The notes: a model not told the origin generated them from the letters alone. DNA of 64,000 nt from Pinus tabuliformis (GCA_031772625.1 CM062814.1:368041781-368105780); one strand, 5' to 3'; positions 21,091 to 33,801 are shown, counted from the stretch's first letter. Program-made: numbers and translations.

Positions 21091-22200
21091 TTGCAGCAGG
21101 AACCAGCTGACCCGTCAATAACTACGGCAATAGATATCATGCCTAAGATCATGAAAAATCCTCCAATGGCTGCCTCCACTAGAACAACATCTGTAGCTGC
21201 CACAAAACAGAACATAGCTCGGATGCGTAAACAAATTGTAGACTTGAAAAACAGGTTATACGCATACCAACAAAGGGCCACTGTTGTGGAACAAGGGAAG
21301 AATGGGATGGAGGAGGAAAACGTGACACTCTGCTTATTACACACAAGCTCAACAAAATTCCAAGCAGTAATCGCATCAAATACAGAGATCATGGGGGAGA
21401 CTATGGTAGTAGTGTATGAAGAAATGGAAAAACTGCACCACACAATAGAACCCATCGTGACCATTCAAACTCACTCAAAAGAGAGGGTTGTCATGCTCAA
21501 AGAGGCCATGACCACTTTGGATAAAATACATGAATGGTCTAAAAAGTTCCCTAAAGCCCCGAGAGTGGTCCCTAGGAAATATTGGATCGCTATGCAAAAT
21601 GCTAAGGTCCAACTTCGTATCAAAGTTTAGTCTAGAGAAAAATTGGCCAAAGATGCAGAGAGGGTGTTGGCCTCCTACAAACAGTTGTTCAGAAGTTTGG
21701 AATTAGTGATACAACTACATGGGGCCCCCTCTATAAGAGAGACTGGATAGGTAAAAAACAAGGAGGAGATCAACAATGAAGTACAGGCATTTGTAGATAC
21801 ATATAAACAAGCAGCTCGCACAGGAGATATGCTGATCTCAAGAGAAAATATCAAGTGCTACGTAGTAGAACCAGTAAGGCTCTACACCAAGTTTGCCTTG
21901 AATAATCATATACATGCCAAAAGGAACACCCTCCTCCCAGATAAACTTGAGTGCTTACACCGACATGATGAAGGCCAATGACAGATCTCTCCCATTGCGG
22001 CACAATACAACATATGGTGCACTTACCTGACAGAAAATATCGGGCTCAACATTCCGGAACTTGCCATCTATAGATTAGTCAATTAGGATGGTAGTCATTT
22101 TTGTGACATTGTGTACTATGCTGGCACAAAATTCCCTGTGAACGTGAAAGGTCACACGAATGCCAAGAGTCATATGGCAGATGAAAGGTCATGAGGTAGC
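21091..22200 (+). pseudogene. Unassigned ORF, C-terminal part
   Basis: A third frame: NIARMRKQIVDLKNRLYAYQ (helical, coiled-coil-like), EKLHHTIEPIVTIQTHSKER, FPKAPRVVPRKYWIAMQNAK, then past a stop at 21628 REKLAKDAERVLASYKQLF, EVQAFVDTYKQAARTGDM, and beyond another stop WCTYLTENIGLNIPELAIYR. The protein-like composition persists for 1.1 kb. No known domain was identified. It appears to be the tail of the same large protein. Confidence 0.45.
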
Positions 22201-22884
22201 CCAAGAGTTAAGGGTATACCAAGGGTCACTCTTATCCTATAAATGTAACCCCATGACTCATTTTTAAGGGCTTTTTGGCTGAGGACTATTTTGGAGACAC
22301 ATATATATATTACTTGATAGAATTGATGTCCTTCTAATTAATACAAGAGTTGATTATACGTCTTCACTATTGAATTTTTCATATTTCTATGTGCTGGTGC
22401 CATGAGTATTTTCCTTACTTGACGGATCAAATGTTCCTGAAAGCTATTTGATGTGCGGTCTCCTCACATGCTGTTTCATACTTCAAATCTGGTTTTGCTA
22501 CGTATGAATGGTTTTTGGCTTACTAACTCTATGCTTGTGCTGGTGAACTATTTCTTTTAGTATTAGTAATAATCTGTCTTGACTGCATAGTTATGTAGGC
22601 TTATAAATGGTTGATTGTTGTGAACTGATTTGCAATCGTTAAGAATTATTCATCTAGTATACATAAGTCTTATCTAAAGTCTTGCTAACAATAACTTTAT
22701 ATAAGATTGTGTTGTTTACATTTTGGTTATTCATGGTATATATTGTACAGGACCTCCTTCTGAAGCTAGCTCTAAAAAACTGAATGGTAGATGGGCCTAC
22801 ATACCGGAAGGGATCTCTAGCACACATGGTGTAGGCTCTAGTTGGGAACCTACACCAGAGAGATCCCCTTGACTATTGGCATAA
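22201..22884. other. No gene; possible LTR-like or promoter sequence
   Basis: TATAAATG at 22238-22245 lies in an AT-rich stretch that could be a core promoter or part of an LTR of the preceding element, but no matching second copy was found in the window. Nothing else is recognised up to the B1 LTR. Confidence 0.3.
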
Positions 22885-24262
22885 AATTCCAGCCCATCAA
22901 CAAGGTCGTGAAATCATATTTGATCATAAACTTCTAAGCTTCATCTAAAAGTCACCAAGAATGTTTTATACCCTCTCTAGCTATCTATAATAACACTTTT
23001 TAGCCCATGCATTCATCAACCATCCAGTAATATATCAAATCATGAACAAGAGCCGAAGCTATACCACATCATAAGACCATGCATATAACCATAATAGAAG
23101 CTATGGAAAATCATCAATAATATCACCTTAATAACCAACACAATCATAATAAAAAATTGGATCATATTAACAGGTGAAAATTCCAACCAAATCACGGACT
23201 TCCATTACCACCCGACTCTAGATTGGTTGAACCAAAATCTCTCTTTTAGCCAATCACCCCCACGCCATATTATAAGCATGAATGTGTGATCATAAGGGAT
23301 ATAAACCAACATGGAACCAATCAGGGCTTCCAAAGGCTAAAGCACTTCAACCCTCACACATAATGATCTCATCTATGCAGTCCATAAGTCACTAACATAA
23401 ACCATATTGGTCTCTATACAAGTTTTCGAGGGCTTGAGGAACTAGTAACTGAACCCACAACCTCCACAGAACCCAAGTTGTTTCAAGGCTCCAAATAATT
23501 TGTCCCAATCCATAGGCTCTAGGGACTAGTAACTCAACCCATAGGCTCTAGGGAACCTAGAGTTTTTCATGGCTCGAGAGAACTTTTTCCAACCCAAAAT
23601 CATAGGAAGCTAGAGAACCAATCAGAAAGCAAAATGGGGAACCTACTACACCATGGCTATCTAAGGAATGGAAAAGAAAGGTTGAAACCATTGTCACTCC
23701 AGGCAAGTCTCCATGCCAATGAAAGCACATAACTAAGGAACCACATACATGTACCATGCATCCAAAAACAATCAAAATAAGCTTATTGTAGTTTTTGATC
23801 CAGCTATCTCCATATGCTCCCTTGCTTTCCTTTTCTTTCTTACTTGTCTTCTTCCAAATCCAAGTGAATGTCATAGTGCTCCAAGAGTACTCTAAGTATG
23901 CAAGAGTATATAAAAGAGAGAATGAAAGGAGAGAGACAAAACTGAACTACCAAAAGTTGTGAACTGATTTGGTGATGCCTTTTAATACTAATGTCTCATT
24001 TTTCTTCATTCTCCTTCATTTCTTCCTCTAATTTCCCTTGCATGCAAATTTGTGTCTCTTCACCTTCCTTTTCTCCTATTATCCTTTATTTTCATAATTA
24101 AATGTCATTTATTACCTCTTTTCCTTTTCCAATTTCCATAACCATTATTAAACCACAAGTGATGCCCACTATAATGTTTTCCCAACATTCATCTTGGAAT
24201 ACATGTCCCATGACCTTGGTTTTATTCCTATTTACACATAAAATCAACCAGGGGTTGTTACA
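22885..24262 (-). repeat. B1 3' LTR, outer end uncertain
   Basis: The inner edge is clear: GGTTGTTACA at 24262, i.e. TGTAACAACCCC on the coding strand. It aligns with 35811-37221 of B2 through shared blocks such as CCATGCATATAACC, GAACCAATCAG and GTGTCTCTTCA. Alignment fades near 22885, while B2 continues for another ~500 bp leftwards, so the outer part may be deleted. Confidence 0.75.
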
Positions 24263-24280
24263 AACCCATCCCCCTTAGGG
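24263..24280 (-). other. B1 polypurine tract
   Basis: On the coding strand this reads CCTAAGGGGGATGGGTT directly before the 3' LTR. The equivalent B2 tract is at 37222-37239 (CCTCAAGGGGGATGGG). Confidence 0.8.
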
Positions 24281-24323
24281 GAACACCATCCTCAATGTTT
24301 AATGAAACTTATAACCAAAAAAC

Positions 24324-24520
24324 CATGTTCCCCATGGATCTTTCTAACATATCTTGATGCAACATTTACATCATACCAAATAGCAGAAACCATGAACACT
24401 ATATTGCTTATTAGAGCTTTATAAAATAACTCGATGCAATATTTAAAACATACTTCTTATTGGAGCTTGATAATATAACTCATTGTAGTATTTCCAATAC
24501 ACATACACATATATAAATAT
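24324..24520. repeat. 49-bp tandem repeats before the B1 polypurine tract
   Basis: Blocks starting GGAGCTTTATAA-like occur at 24324 (degenerate), 24413 and 24462, the last two 49 bp apart, each followed by CTCGATGCAATATTTA-type sequence. B2 has the same array with four starts (57756, 57833, 57882, 57931). Confidence 0.75.
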
Positions 24521-24539
24521 AAACCAAAACACAAAAACC

Positions 24540-26000
24540 AAGCACGTCTTCTCAACTCGAAAATAAAGAAGGATACAAACCCTCCATCTAATCAACCATC
24601 TCCCATGTAGCTTCATCAGGCACAAAGTGCTTACACTGCACTTTAACTTGCTTGATTTCTCAGTTCTAGAGCATGAGTTATTTCCACTACAAAATACATT
24701 GCATTTATGGATGGAGTTCTCCCTCTAGTTCCACCTCCAATATAGACCAATCAATCACATGACCAACATCCTATGCATATCTCTTAAGAAATGCAACATG
24801 TAAAACATCATGGAATTTCACTGTTGGTGGTAGTGCAAGTCGGTAGGCCACTAGTCTAGTCCTCTCAAGGATCTAAAAATACCCACAATATTGAGGTGCC
24901 AACTTGTCACATGATCCAATCATCAAGGAGCCCCTCTTGGGCTCAGTGCACAAGTACACATGCTCTCCAACTGAAAACTCCTTGAATGATTTATGTTGAT
25001 TTGAATAACTCTACTTCCTATCTTGTGATTCCTTTAAATTCCTCTTGGTAACATGTATCTCTTGTTCCATCTCAGCCAACATATTTGGTCCAATCAACAC
25101 CCTATTCACTGGATCACTCCAGCTAATAGGAGTATGATAACTCCACCTGTAGAGAGCCTAAAATGGACTCATCCTCAAGGTTCCTTAATACCAATTATTA
25201 TATGAAAACTCTACAAGTGAAAGATCTTTCTTGCACCTCCTATGTTTATGCACGATATACATCCTCAACATGTCCTCAAGGATCTTGTTAACCCTCTTTA
25301 TATGTCCATATGTCTATGAATGATAAGACGTACTCAAAGATAACTGTATCCCCAAGCTTGCAAACAATTCCTTCCAAAACTTGCAAGTGAAATTGACATC
25401 TTTGTTTGATATAATCTTGCTGGAAACATCATGAAATCTCACTATCTCCTTGATGATGATCTGAGCTACCTAACTAGATGAATTTGTAGACTTCACTGCA
25501 ATGAAGTGAGCTACCTTTCTCAACCTTTCAACCACAACCATGATAGAATCATGTTGTCTTGATGTCCTCGGAAAACCTGTAATGAAGTCAATGGAAATGA
25601 CCTTGAATTTCCATTCTGGAATAGGAATAGGCTGCAATAGACTAGACAGATGACTACACTCTACTTTCACCTGATGATATTCCAAGCACTTTGTAACAAA
25701 CTCGGCCACCTCTTTCTTCAAGTTCAACTAAGGATAAATATTCTTAACAAATGTCAACGTCTTATGGTATCATGAGTGGCGTAGATATAGCTTGACATAA
25801 AACTCTCTCAATATAAGCTTCTTGAGCTCATTGTTATCTGGCACATAAATCCTATTCCTGAATCTAACCAAGCCATCTATTATGAGGTGATACTCCTCAT
25901 CCATAACACCTTCAACCTACTACTACAATATCTTCTTCAGTTATTAATACCTCTCATCATGTAGCCCTACATGCAAGATACTCTCTTGTAAATATGTCCC
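24540..26000 (-). pseudogene. B1 integrase with chromodomain-like tail
   Basis: Coding-strand order: zinc-domain end KCLEYHQVKVECSHLSSLLQ, core motifs VISIDFITGFPRTSRQHDSI and VVERLRKVAHFIAVKSTN. Then SNKDVNFTCKFWKELF and, where relatives have DGQTERVNK, GHIKRVNK, so the catalytic Glu is Lys and the preceding Asp is lost. Then PQYCGYF, KFHDVLHVAFLKRY and the tail CKHFVPDEATWEMVD, a weak chromodomain-like module of the Tekay/Del type. Many stops. Insertion of cDNA is the expected role. Confidence 0.8.
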
Positions 26001-26039
26001 ATAAGAGCTCACAACTAAAATGTGATTCACTTGCACTCT

Positions 26040-26410
26040 TCTACAAAGGGAAATTGCAACCCTTTTTTCCTTATTCTTGATGTATCAAATCTTAAAGTCA
26101 AACTCATTGAGGGTAGCTAACCATCTAGCTTGCTTTACTTTTAGATTTGATTGTTCAAGCACGTACCTTATCTCTCTATGATCACTAATGAAGACAAACC
26201 TCGTGCCAAGAAGATAATGTCTCCACATCTTCGATGCATGAATGATAACTGCCAACTCAAGATCATGAATCACATAGTTCCTCTCTTTCTCATTCCACTT
26301 CCTTGACTCATAACATACCACCTACCCTTCCTCCATTAGGACTCCACCAAGTCCTTCCTAACAAGTATCTGTACAAACCACAATCTCCTTATTAGGATTT
26401 GTAATCTTTA
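26040..26410 (-). pseudogene. B1 RNase H
   Basis: Readable segment VCYESRKWNEKERNYVIHDL, ELAVIIHASKMWRHYLLGTR, FVFISDHREIRYV, ARWLATLNEFDFKI. The Glu of HDLE and the Asp of ISDH are present. The preceding CDAS-like motif (around 26360) is degraded. It sits between RT and integrase as expected. Confidence 0.75.
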
Positions 26411-27330
26411 AAATTGGATCATTTTGTGAGAAAATGATTCAACTTCTCAAAACTAGTTGCACACTCCTCAATCCATTCAAACCTCTTCCCTTTTCTCCGT
26501 AAAGATGTAATAGGATAGTCATTCCCTGATATGTTCCTGATGAACCACCTATAATAACCTACTAGTCCCATGAAAGATCTAACCTCATCCACTTTTCTAG
26601 GATTTTGACACACCATAATAGCTTTAATCTTTTCCGAGTCCACTATTATCACTTCCTTAGAAACAACATGTCCCAAGTAGCGAATATGAGAGTGAAAGAA
26701 ACTGCAGTTGTTGAGCTTGGCATACAATTGATGCTCTCAATAATCTTAACACTTCTACCAGGTGCTCTGCATCCTCTTCGTCATTCTTCGAGTATATCAA
26801 TATATCATCAATAAACACTATCACAATCTTGTCTAGGTAAGGATGCAACACACTATTCATCTAACATATGAAAGTGGCTGGAGCATTGGTAAGACAAAAA
26901 GGATCCACCACAAACTCATAATGTCCATACCTTGTATGGAATGTAGTCTTGTAGATGTATTTTTCTTTGATGCACACTTGATGACATCCCGATCTCAGAT
27001 CAATTTTTGTGAATATTGAAACTCTCTTCAGCTAATCAAACAAATCATCAATTTGTTGCAATGGATACCTATTCTTGATAGTCACCTTATTCATCTTCCT
27101 ATAATCGACGTAAAATATGAAAGTACCATCTTTACTCTTTACAAAACATATTGGTGCACCCCAAGGTAACACACTTAGCCTTATGTATCCTTTATAAATC
27201 ATTTCCTTAAGTTGTAACTTCAATTCCACCAAATCTAGAGTACTCATCCTATAAGGTGACTTAGACACTGGTGATTCTCTTAGCATCAACTCAATAGAAA
27301 ATTCCACCTCTCTATGAGGAAGAAACTATG
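26411..27330 (-). pseudogene. B1 reverse transcriptase
   Basis: [77 protein letters not shown], with an intact catalytic box FIDDILIYSKND near 26790-26830. After a frameshift at about 26700 it continues LNNCSFFHSHIRYLGHVVSK and VRSFMGLVGYYRWFIRNIS. Stops are few; the F/YIDD box survives, unlike A2 and the Reina-type element. Confidence 0.85.
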
Positions 27331-27499
27331 AAATCTATACATGAAACACATCTAGAAATTGTTGTAATATAAGATACCTATTCCCAACTTCCTAATCCTC
27401 AATATCCTTCCCTTTGTCACTAGAAATATGCACTACAAACAACAAATGTCATTTTCATAAATTGCACTTTGTCTGCATATTTATCCATTCTCAATGATG

Positions 27500-27900
27500 T
27501 AGGATTATTCTTTCCCTACAAGACTGTCCTTTCCCCATCATCAATAGGTACTCGATAGCATTATCATAGAACTCCAATTTAGTCCTTTGAATAAACAACC
27601 AATCCATGCCCAAAATAATAGTATAAGACCCCAAAGGAAGCACATTACATGTGCTGATGTAGGCATACCATTCAACTCAAATGCATAAGATCTCATCCAA
27701 TGATGAACTCTTCTTTTGGTCCCTATAACCAACTTCACTAACCAAGTTTTTTCATGCACTTATTTATTCAAGAAACACTTATCCACTAGGTCAAGGCTGA
27801 TATTACTATAGCTAAATCCAAGATTAATCAAAGTGGAAACAAATTTATCACAAATATTAACTTCCATATTGGTAATGGATACAAGATGATTAGCCTGCAT
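27500..27900 (-). pseudogene. B1 aspartic protease
   Basis: MQANHLVSITNMEVN, then an active-site region reading LINLGFSYSN where B2 has FIDPGSHYSY. Asp to Asn, Pro to Leu and Ser to Phe are all explained by C-to-T or G-to-A changes. DLVDKCFLNK, KTWLVKLVIGTKRRV and FELNGMPTSA follow before a frameshift into FWAWIGCLF. The IDPGS active-site variant is characteristic of this clade. Confidence 0.75.
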
Positions 27901-28158
27901 ATGATCTAGTGTTGCATAAATCTGACAAATACTCTACCCAAAATCCCCTACTGTTTGTGCCTGTTGAGCATTGTAAATATGAGGTCTACCACCCTGGTGT
28001 GATGAACACTCATTATGGAAATTCTCTCCACCACAAACCAACCCCTCAAATATTTCCTACCATTATCCTTATTCTGCACCTCAGGCTGAAATCTGTGTCC
28101 CCTGACAACTGCATTAAACTTCTTAAAGGGTGCTACATTCTCCTTATCACCTGCATCT
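27901..28158 (-). pseudogene. B1 gag, 3' part
   Basis: The C-terminal part of Gag in coding sense: DAGDKENVAPFKKFNAVVRG and HRFQPEVQNKDNGRKYLRG, matching B2 DAGDKENVEPYKKFNAVDRG at about 61580-61640. It is cut at 28158 by the gag-only element; the N-terminal part is at 33802-34110. Confidence 0.8.
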
Positions 28159-30181
28159 TGATACCGATCTATCAACTACTAGAACTAACCAAGATCTTTT
28201 ACTTCAGTGATGTTAGTAGAATTACATGTGAAATAATTTGAAAAACCACATGTGCATACTTTAAAAAATAGGAAACATGATGACAACCATCAAATCAAAG
28301 AACATAAACAAGTTGATAACGGAGTTCACCCAGTGTGGGTTACGTCTACGGGTCCAGTGTCAAGAGTGGCGAGGTCGCTTCATTAAATGATGCAAGACGA
28401 TGATCAGTGCATGGTATATTCTTCATCATTACAATGATAAACTCCCTCAACTAGAGTGCAATGTATCTCCACGATACATTCTCCTATAGGAACTCTCACT
28501 CATGTGGGCCCTTATTTAGCCTGACAAGATATTAAATTCTCACATGAGGTGACCTACAAGTATCCTCCAATAGAATGGTAAACAAGGATATCAACATCAA
28601 AATCATCATCTCAGCAAATCAATAAAAGGACATGGAATGACTGGATCATATACCTCCACTTCTGGGGATGGCCTTCAAATTCACAACTCTGATAAAGAAT
28701 TGGGCTACATCATTGTATTTTTGGTGCGAAATTGTCTCAAATGACTATAAAATCAATCCATTTTTGAGATCGTCAAAATATGGACCCTTGGGAACCTCAA
28801 AAATTCCCCAAATCTTCCCTATTACTTTTTGACTATAATCATACTTCTCATATGATAAATCTATCTTCACTGCTGCGCTCCTTGCAAAAAATGAGTAATT
28901 TGAGTATAAAGATGACCTATTTCTGAAATTGTCAAAATTTGGCCCTTATGGAATCTTTTAGATTCTAATGATTCCACAAATATTCTTGATTTTTGACTGC
29001 TTGAGATTCTTCCACTCATATGTGGAAACTTATCATGCCATCATCTTCCATGTGAAAAACTGAGAAGGATGAGTATAAAGTCGACCTCGTTCTGTCGCCT
29101 TCCAAACTTGGCCTCGAAAGAATATTTTAGATTCCATGAAAATTCCTATGTCATGGTTCCACCTTCATTGGTCTATTTCAGGAAAATCCACTGCTCATAT
29201 TAGAGAATTGACAATGCCATTAGATTCCTGACAAAATTTTGAGTAAAATGAGTATAAATTTTGCATGATTTTGCCACTGCAAAAAATCAACTCGAAGGGA
29301 ATATTTTAGATTCCTCTTGATTCCCTTACATTAGGGTTCCATGCCTTGGTTTATGTGCCCGATCTCGGTTCCATGCACTCCTTTATGTATTTGAGTCCTT
29401 TAATTGGGTGGATGAGAATTTTTTGGTTTATATATAAAAAAATTGGCATGAATTACAAAGGAAATCATTGTGGCGCATTGGTAAATTCAACAAGTCGGTT
29501 GTGAGTGGCCTGGGTTCCAACCATGTAGTCCACCAGTTGGTTTAAAAATGGCACATTATAATTTTATTTGGTGTGGTTTGGTGGTTATGGTGTGTTTTTT
29601 TTTGGAGGCTATTACACCCGCCAACCCCATGATTTAATGACTAGCTGGTTGGGAAGGTCTGCTGGTGGCTGGCCCGCCCATCACATTTTTTGTTATATAT
29701 AAACATATGTCATTGGGCAAGGGTGGTGGGGATGGAAACTCATCACCCCTTTTTTTAATATATATATATATATATATATTAAACAACTTAGATGAAATTT
29801 TTCGACCCAATTTTTTGGTTTACGGAACAAATTAAAGAGGCAACAAATTCACCAGTTCCGGTCACCAGAATCTATTGCCAATAAATGCTAAATTATTTCC
29901 TTGTTAGTGGCCATGAATTTAGCTATTGTGTTAGATTTAGTCAACCTCCAAAGTTAGTTGGAGCTCTGCCAAATTTATTCAGGGGGTCGAGTTTGACCAA
30001 AACTTTGACTGGTCATAACTTTCACATACAATGTCGGATCAAGATGTCGTTTGAATCATTGGAAAGCTTGCACCAATATCCTAAATCGGACCCTAGGTTT
30101 ATGATAATCCAAGAAATTTTATTTTTGAGCCTTTGATATGTCATCTTTGATTTTCGAGCCTGTTTGGAGCCACATGGATCA
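28159..30181 (-). repeat. Gag-only element 3' LTR, 2023 bp
   Basis: Aligns with 31731-33801 throughout, starting near TACTAGAACTAACCAAGATC and ending GGAGCCACATGGATCA, with roughly 15-20 percent difference by eye. It contains a tandem array with starts at 28743, 28902, 29071 and 29250, each unit carrying GAGTATAAA, then CAAANTTGGCC and GGAATCTTTTAGATTCC. An AT microsatellite lies at 29757-29781. Confidence 0.85.
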
Positions 30182-30195
30182 TTCCTCCCCACTGA
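30182..30195 (-). other. Gag-only element polypurine tract
   Basis: On the coding strand CAGTGGGGAGGAA runs into the LTR start TGATCCATG. It is the expected plus-strand primer. Confidence 0.75.
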
Positions 30196-30599
30196 GCAGA
30201 TCTTGGTCCTCCAAAAGCATAAAAATAATCTACATCTATTGTGTTACATTTCCTTCACAACAAGTTTCATGACAAGCTACACTTCCTTCACCTTCACCCT
30301 TGTTCTTCAGAGCCATAAGTGATGAAATGACACTTGCATCCTTTGAAAAATCATAGTACAATATTTGAATACTAAATGTACAATTACATGACTATTCATG
30401 ACCCAAGCATCCCCATACTAGCCAAGATTTTATATCACACACTCTTTGGTCAAGTGTAAATCATAATAGAAACCAATACCCTAATTATCGATAAAAATAG
30501 GCCAAAAACATCATTGTTTCTTTAATAAGCAATGGAAATGACATCATCACTTTTACAATTATATGGCAACACACGATTTACAAAATGCGGCCATGACAA

Positions 30600-31645
30600 G
30601 CTACTATATCTAGTAAAATGATCTCTCACTCATCAAAGTGAATGCGTCATCTCCTTGTGGCAGACTCACTTGTTGAGCATCTTCACCATCTAGTTCTTGC
30701 ATAGGTGCTTTTTCCTTGAGATGTTGCTCTAGATGGAGCCTCCAACATGTGTCCATTTTATGTCCACCTTTGTTGCAATGATTGCAAAAATTGTTCTTCC
30801 TCCATACTTCTTAACCTTCTTCCTTCCCTAATGTGGAGAATGCCTTCCATGTATCGTCTTTTTTCTTGCTACCATTCTCTTCTAGCACTCGAAAACCACG
30901 TGTTTATACAAGCCAAAAAAACTACATAGTATTCTACACCATGATTTTTGTTCATCATTAACAATATTCTTGTAATCAAAATGAAATTTAGAATACGTAG
31001 AATTTTTATACCTCTCTTGGTTGTCTCTGTAATGAGGGATTAGCTCTTTCTCTGCAATGTGCACTATCATGGGAGGATTGTGATGTGTTCCCATCATCCT
31101 CTTTCCTTGATGGTTTCCAAAATGTCTTGGAAGATTCTACTACCTTCGAGCACTCTCCTTCGATGTATCCCATCTTGGTAAGGAGTCTCAAGTTAGTTCC
31201 TGAAATGGGTACCTCAATGCTTCCAACATAAATAACGTCATGTGAAAATGGAACTGAAGAACGACCAATATTGCTTACCTTAGCTATCAATTCTGAAGAA
31301 GGTGATGATGGATTCGCTAAGACTTCGTTCCACTTGAACTTTTACAATGCCTCTTTCATGGCTCATAACTGAAGTTGTAATCTCCGCTTCTCCCCTTTTC
31401 TTCTTGTATAATTCTCCTCAATTCAACATTATTTGATTTAAGGCTCTGATTGATATCCTCATTTGAATGATGAGAACATGGTAAAGAAGAAGAATGTTCA
31501 CTCGAGGAAGTAGATGGAGCACACCCTCTTCTCTTTCTTTCTCGTCTTCCTCTCTTACCATTTTCTCCTCATAATATTCATACATTTTATCTAACATGTT
31601 GGCCATCCTATAGAAGCCCTCATAAATATTTATGTCATCCTCCAT
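30600..31645 (-). pseudogene. Gag-only element gag with CCHC zinc knuckle
   Basis: The likely start is ATG 31643-31645, about 80 bp after the primer site: MEDDINIYEGFYRMANMLDK, then an acidic YEEKMVREEDEKEREEG. Further on, in shifted frames, come ISGTNLRLLTKMGYIEGECS and SSKTFWKPSRKEDDGN. Near the end is an intact zinc knuckle CNHCNKGGHKMDTC at 30745-30786, followed by WRLHLEQHLKEKAPMQEL. The knuckle with trailing CWRLH is typical of retrotransposon Gag. At least three frameshifts. Gag would package the element's RNA. Confidence 0.8.
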
Positions 31646-31714
31646 TTTCTTTCTAGATGCACGTTCACTCTTTGGTTATCATTCAGACTCACAATTCATA
31701 TCAAAAGGAGGATC

Positions 31715-31726
31715 AATTTGATACCA
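31715..31726 (-). other. Gag-only element primer-binding site
   Basis: On the coding strand TGGTATCAAATT, close to the initiator-Met site TGGTATCAGAGC, four bases from the 5' LTR end at 31731. Confidence 0.75.
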
Positions 31727-31730
31727 AACT

Positions 31731-33234
31731 TGAACGACATCTCTCAGTTACTAGAATTAACCAAGATCTTTTACTTTGGTGATGTTAGTATAATTTCATG
31801 TGAAAGAGCATTAAAAATGACATGTGCATACTTTAAAGAAGAGGACACATAATGACAACCATCAAATCGAAGAGCAAAAACAAGTTGATAATGGAGTTCA
31901 CCCAGTGTGGGTTACGTCACTGGGCCCATTGTTAAGAGTGGAGAGGCTACTTCATTAAATGATGCAATATGATGATGCGTATATATTTTATTCTCTGTAA
32001 TTACATGGATAAACTCCCTCAACTAGAGTGGCATGTCTCTCCACGAGACGTTCTCCTATAGGAACTTTCACTCATGTGGCCCCTTCTTTAGCATGAAATT
32101 AAATTCTCACGTGAAGTGGCCTACAAGTATCCTCCAACAGAATGGTAAACAAGGATCTAAACATCAAAATCATCATCTCTGCAAATCAAAAGAAATACAT
32201 GGCGTCACTGCATCATATACCTCTACTTCTGGGGATGACCTAAAAATATATCTACTAAATAAATGGACAACAACATTGAATTTGTGGCACAAAATCATGT
32301 TAAATGACTGCAAACTCAACCCCTTTTTAACATCGTCAAAATATTGGCCTTCAAGAATCCAAAAAATTCACCAAATATTCCTTCTCACTGGTTGATTGGA
32401 ATTCTATTGATGAGATGAAAAATATAACTTCACCACTTTCCTCCTTGTGAAAAAGTGAGTAATTTAAGTATAAAGTCATCCTGGTTCTTAAACTATCAAA
32501 ATTAGACCCTTAGCTAGTCTTTTAGATTCCTCATGATTCCACAAAGATTATTCACTTACGACTGTTTGAAATTATGTCACTCAGATGAGGAAACTAGTCA
32601 CACCATCACGTTCCCTACAAAAAACATAGAAGAATGAGTATAAAGTTGGTATGGTTCTGTCACCTTCAAATATTTGCCTCTAGGGAATCTTTTAGATTCC
32701 ATTAGATTCCTATGTCATGGTTCCTCCTTCATCAATCTATCTCAAGAAAATTTTCTGCTCATATCAGAAAACTAACAGTGCTATTATATTCCTGGAAAAA
32801 TTATGAGTAAAATGAGTATAAAGTTTGCATGATTCTACCACTATAAAAAATCATCTCTAGGGAATCTTCTAGATTCCTCTTGATTCCCCTATGCTAGGTT
32901 TCCATGCCTCAGTTTATGTGCCTGATATAGGTTCCATGCACTCCCTTTTGCAGTTTGGTTCTCCATTTGGGCAAATGAGAAAATTTTGGTTTATATAAAA
33001 TAATTCTTGTGTGAATTACAGATCCAATCATGTTAGCATGTTGGTAAATTCGACAAGTTTATTGTGGGTGGCCTCGCTTCAGACCCTGCGACACACCTGT
33101 TGGTTTGAAAATGGGACATTGTAATTTTATTTGGTGTGGTTTGTGGCTACAACATGTTATCTTTTAGAGGCGGTTATGGGACCATCGCCGAAAGGCCGGC
33201 CCACCAGCTGGCGCGAGTTTGACACCTGCCGACC

Positions 33235-33271
<37 letters not shown>

Positions 33272-33801
33272 TATACAATTGGTGGGTTTAGCATGTCTGT
33301 CGATTGGTGGCCCAACCACCACATTTTATTAATATATAAATATATTTCTTTGGGCGGGCGTGGTGACCTGCTGTGGTGACCTGCTACCCCATTTTTAGTA
33401 TATATATTTTTTGTTTTTTTAAAGAGCTTAAACGAAATTTTCTGATGGTATTTTTGGTTTTACTGAACAAATTAAATAGGCAACAAATTCTCTAGTTATG
33501 TCCACTAGAATTCATCATTGATAAGTGCCAAATTATTTCCTCGTTAGTGGCCGCCAAATTTAGTCGACCTCCAAACTTACTTGTCGCTATGCCAAATTTA
33601 GTCATGGTGTCTAGCTTAACCAAAAATTTTGTTGGCCATAACATTCACATATAATGTCAGATTGAGGTGTCGTTTGCACCATTGGAAATCTTGCATCAAG
33701 CTCTTGGATTTAACCCCAGTTCCATGAAAACCCAAGAATTTCTTTTGAGCCTTTCATGTGCCCTCTTTGATTTTTTAGCATCTCTGGAGCCACCTGGATC
33801 A
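31731..33801 (-). repeat. Gag-only element 5' LTR, 2071 bp
   Basis: Partner of 28159-30181. The four-unit array is conserved (unit anchors near 32306, 32473, 32638 and 32815), so it predates insertion. The AT microsatellite at 33239-33271 is absent at the same place in the other LTR and therefore arose or expanded after insertion. Confidence 0.85.

Larger units (their letters stand above)
28159..33801 (-). mobile_element. Gag-only non-autonomous LTR element inside B1 gag
   Basis: Two ~2-kb direct repeats (28159-30181 and 31731-33801) bracket only 1.55 kb of internal sequence. Primer site and purine tract place the coding sense on the minus strand. Flanks CATCT (28154-28158) and CATAT (33802-33806) are a 5-bp target duplication with one change, and the host B1 gag sequence resumes exactly at these points when compared with B2. 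The internal region encodes only a decayed Gag with a zinc knuckle; no protease, RT or integrase is seen. It must have been mobilised by another element. Confidence 0.88.

Noticed and set aside
29885-30136. 83-codon plus-strand ORF
   Set aside because: It lies entirely within the 3' LTR of the gag-only element and is not matched by a conserved frame in the other LTR.
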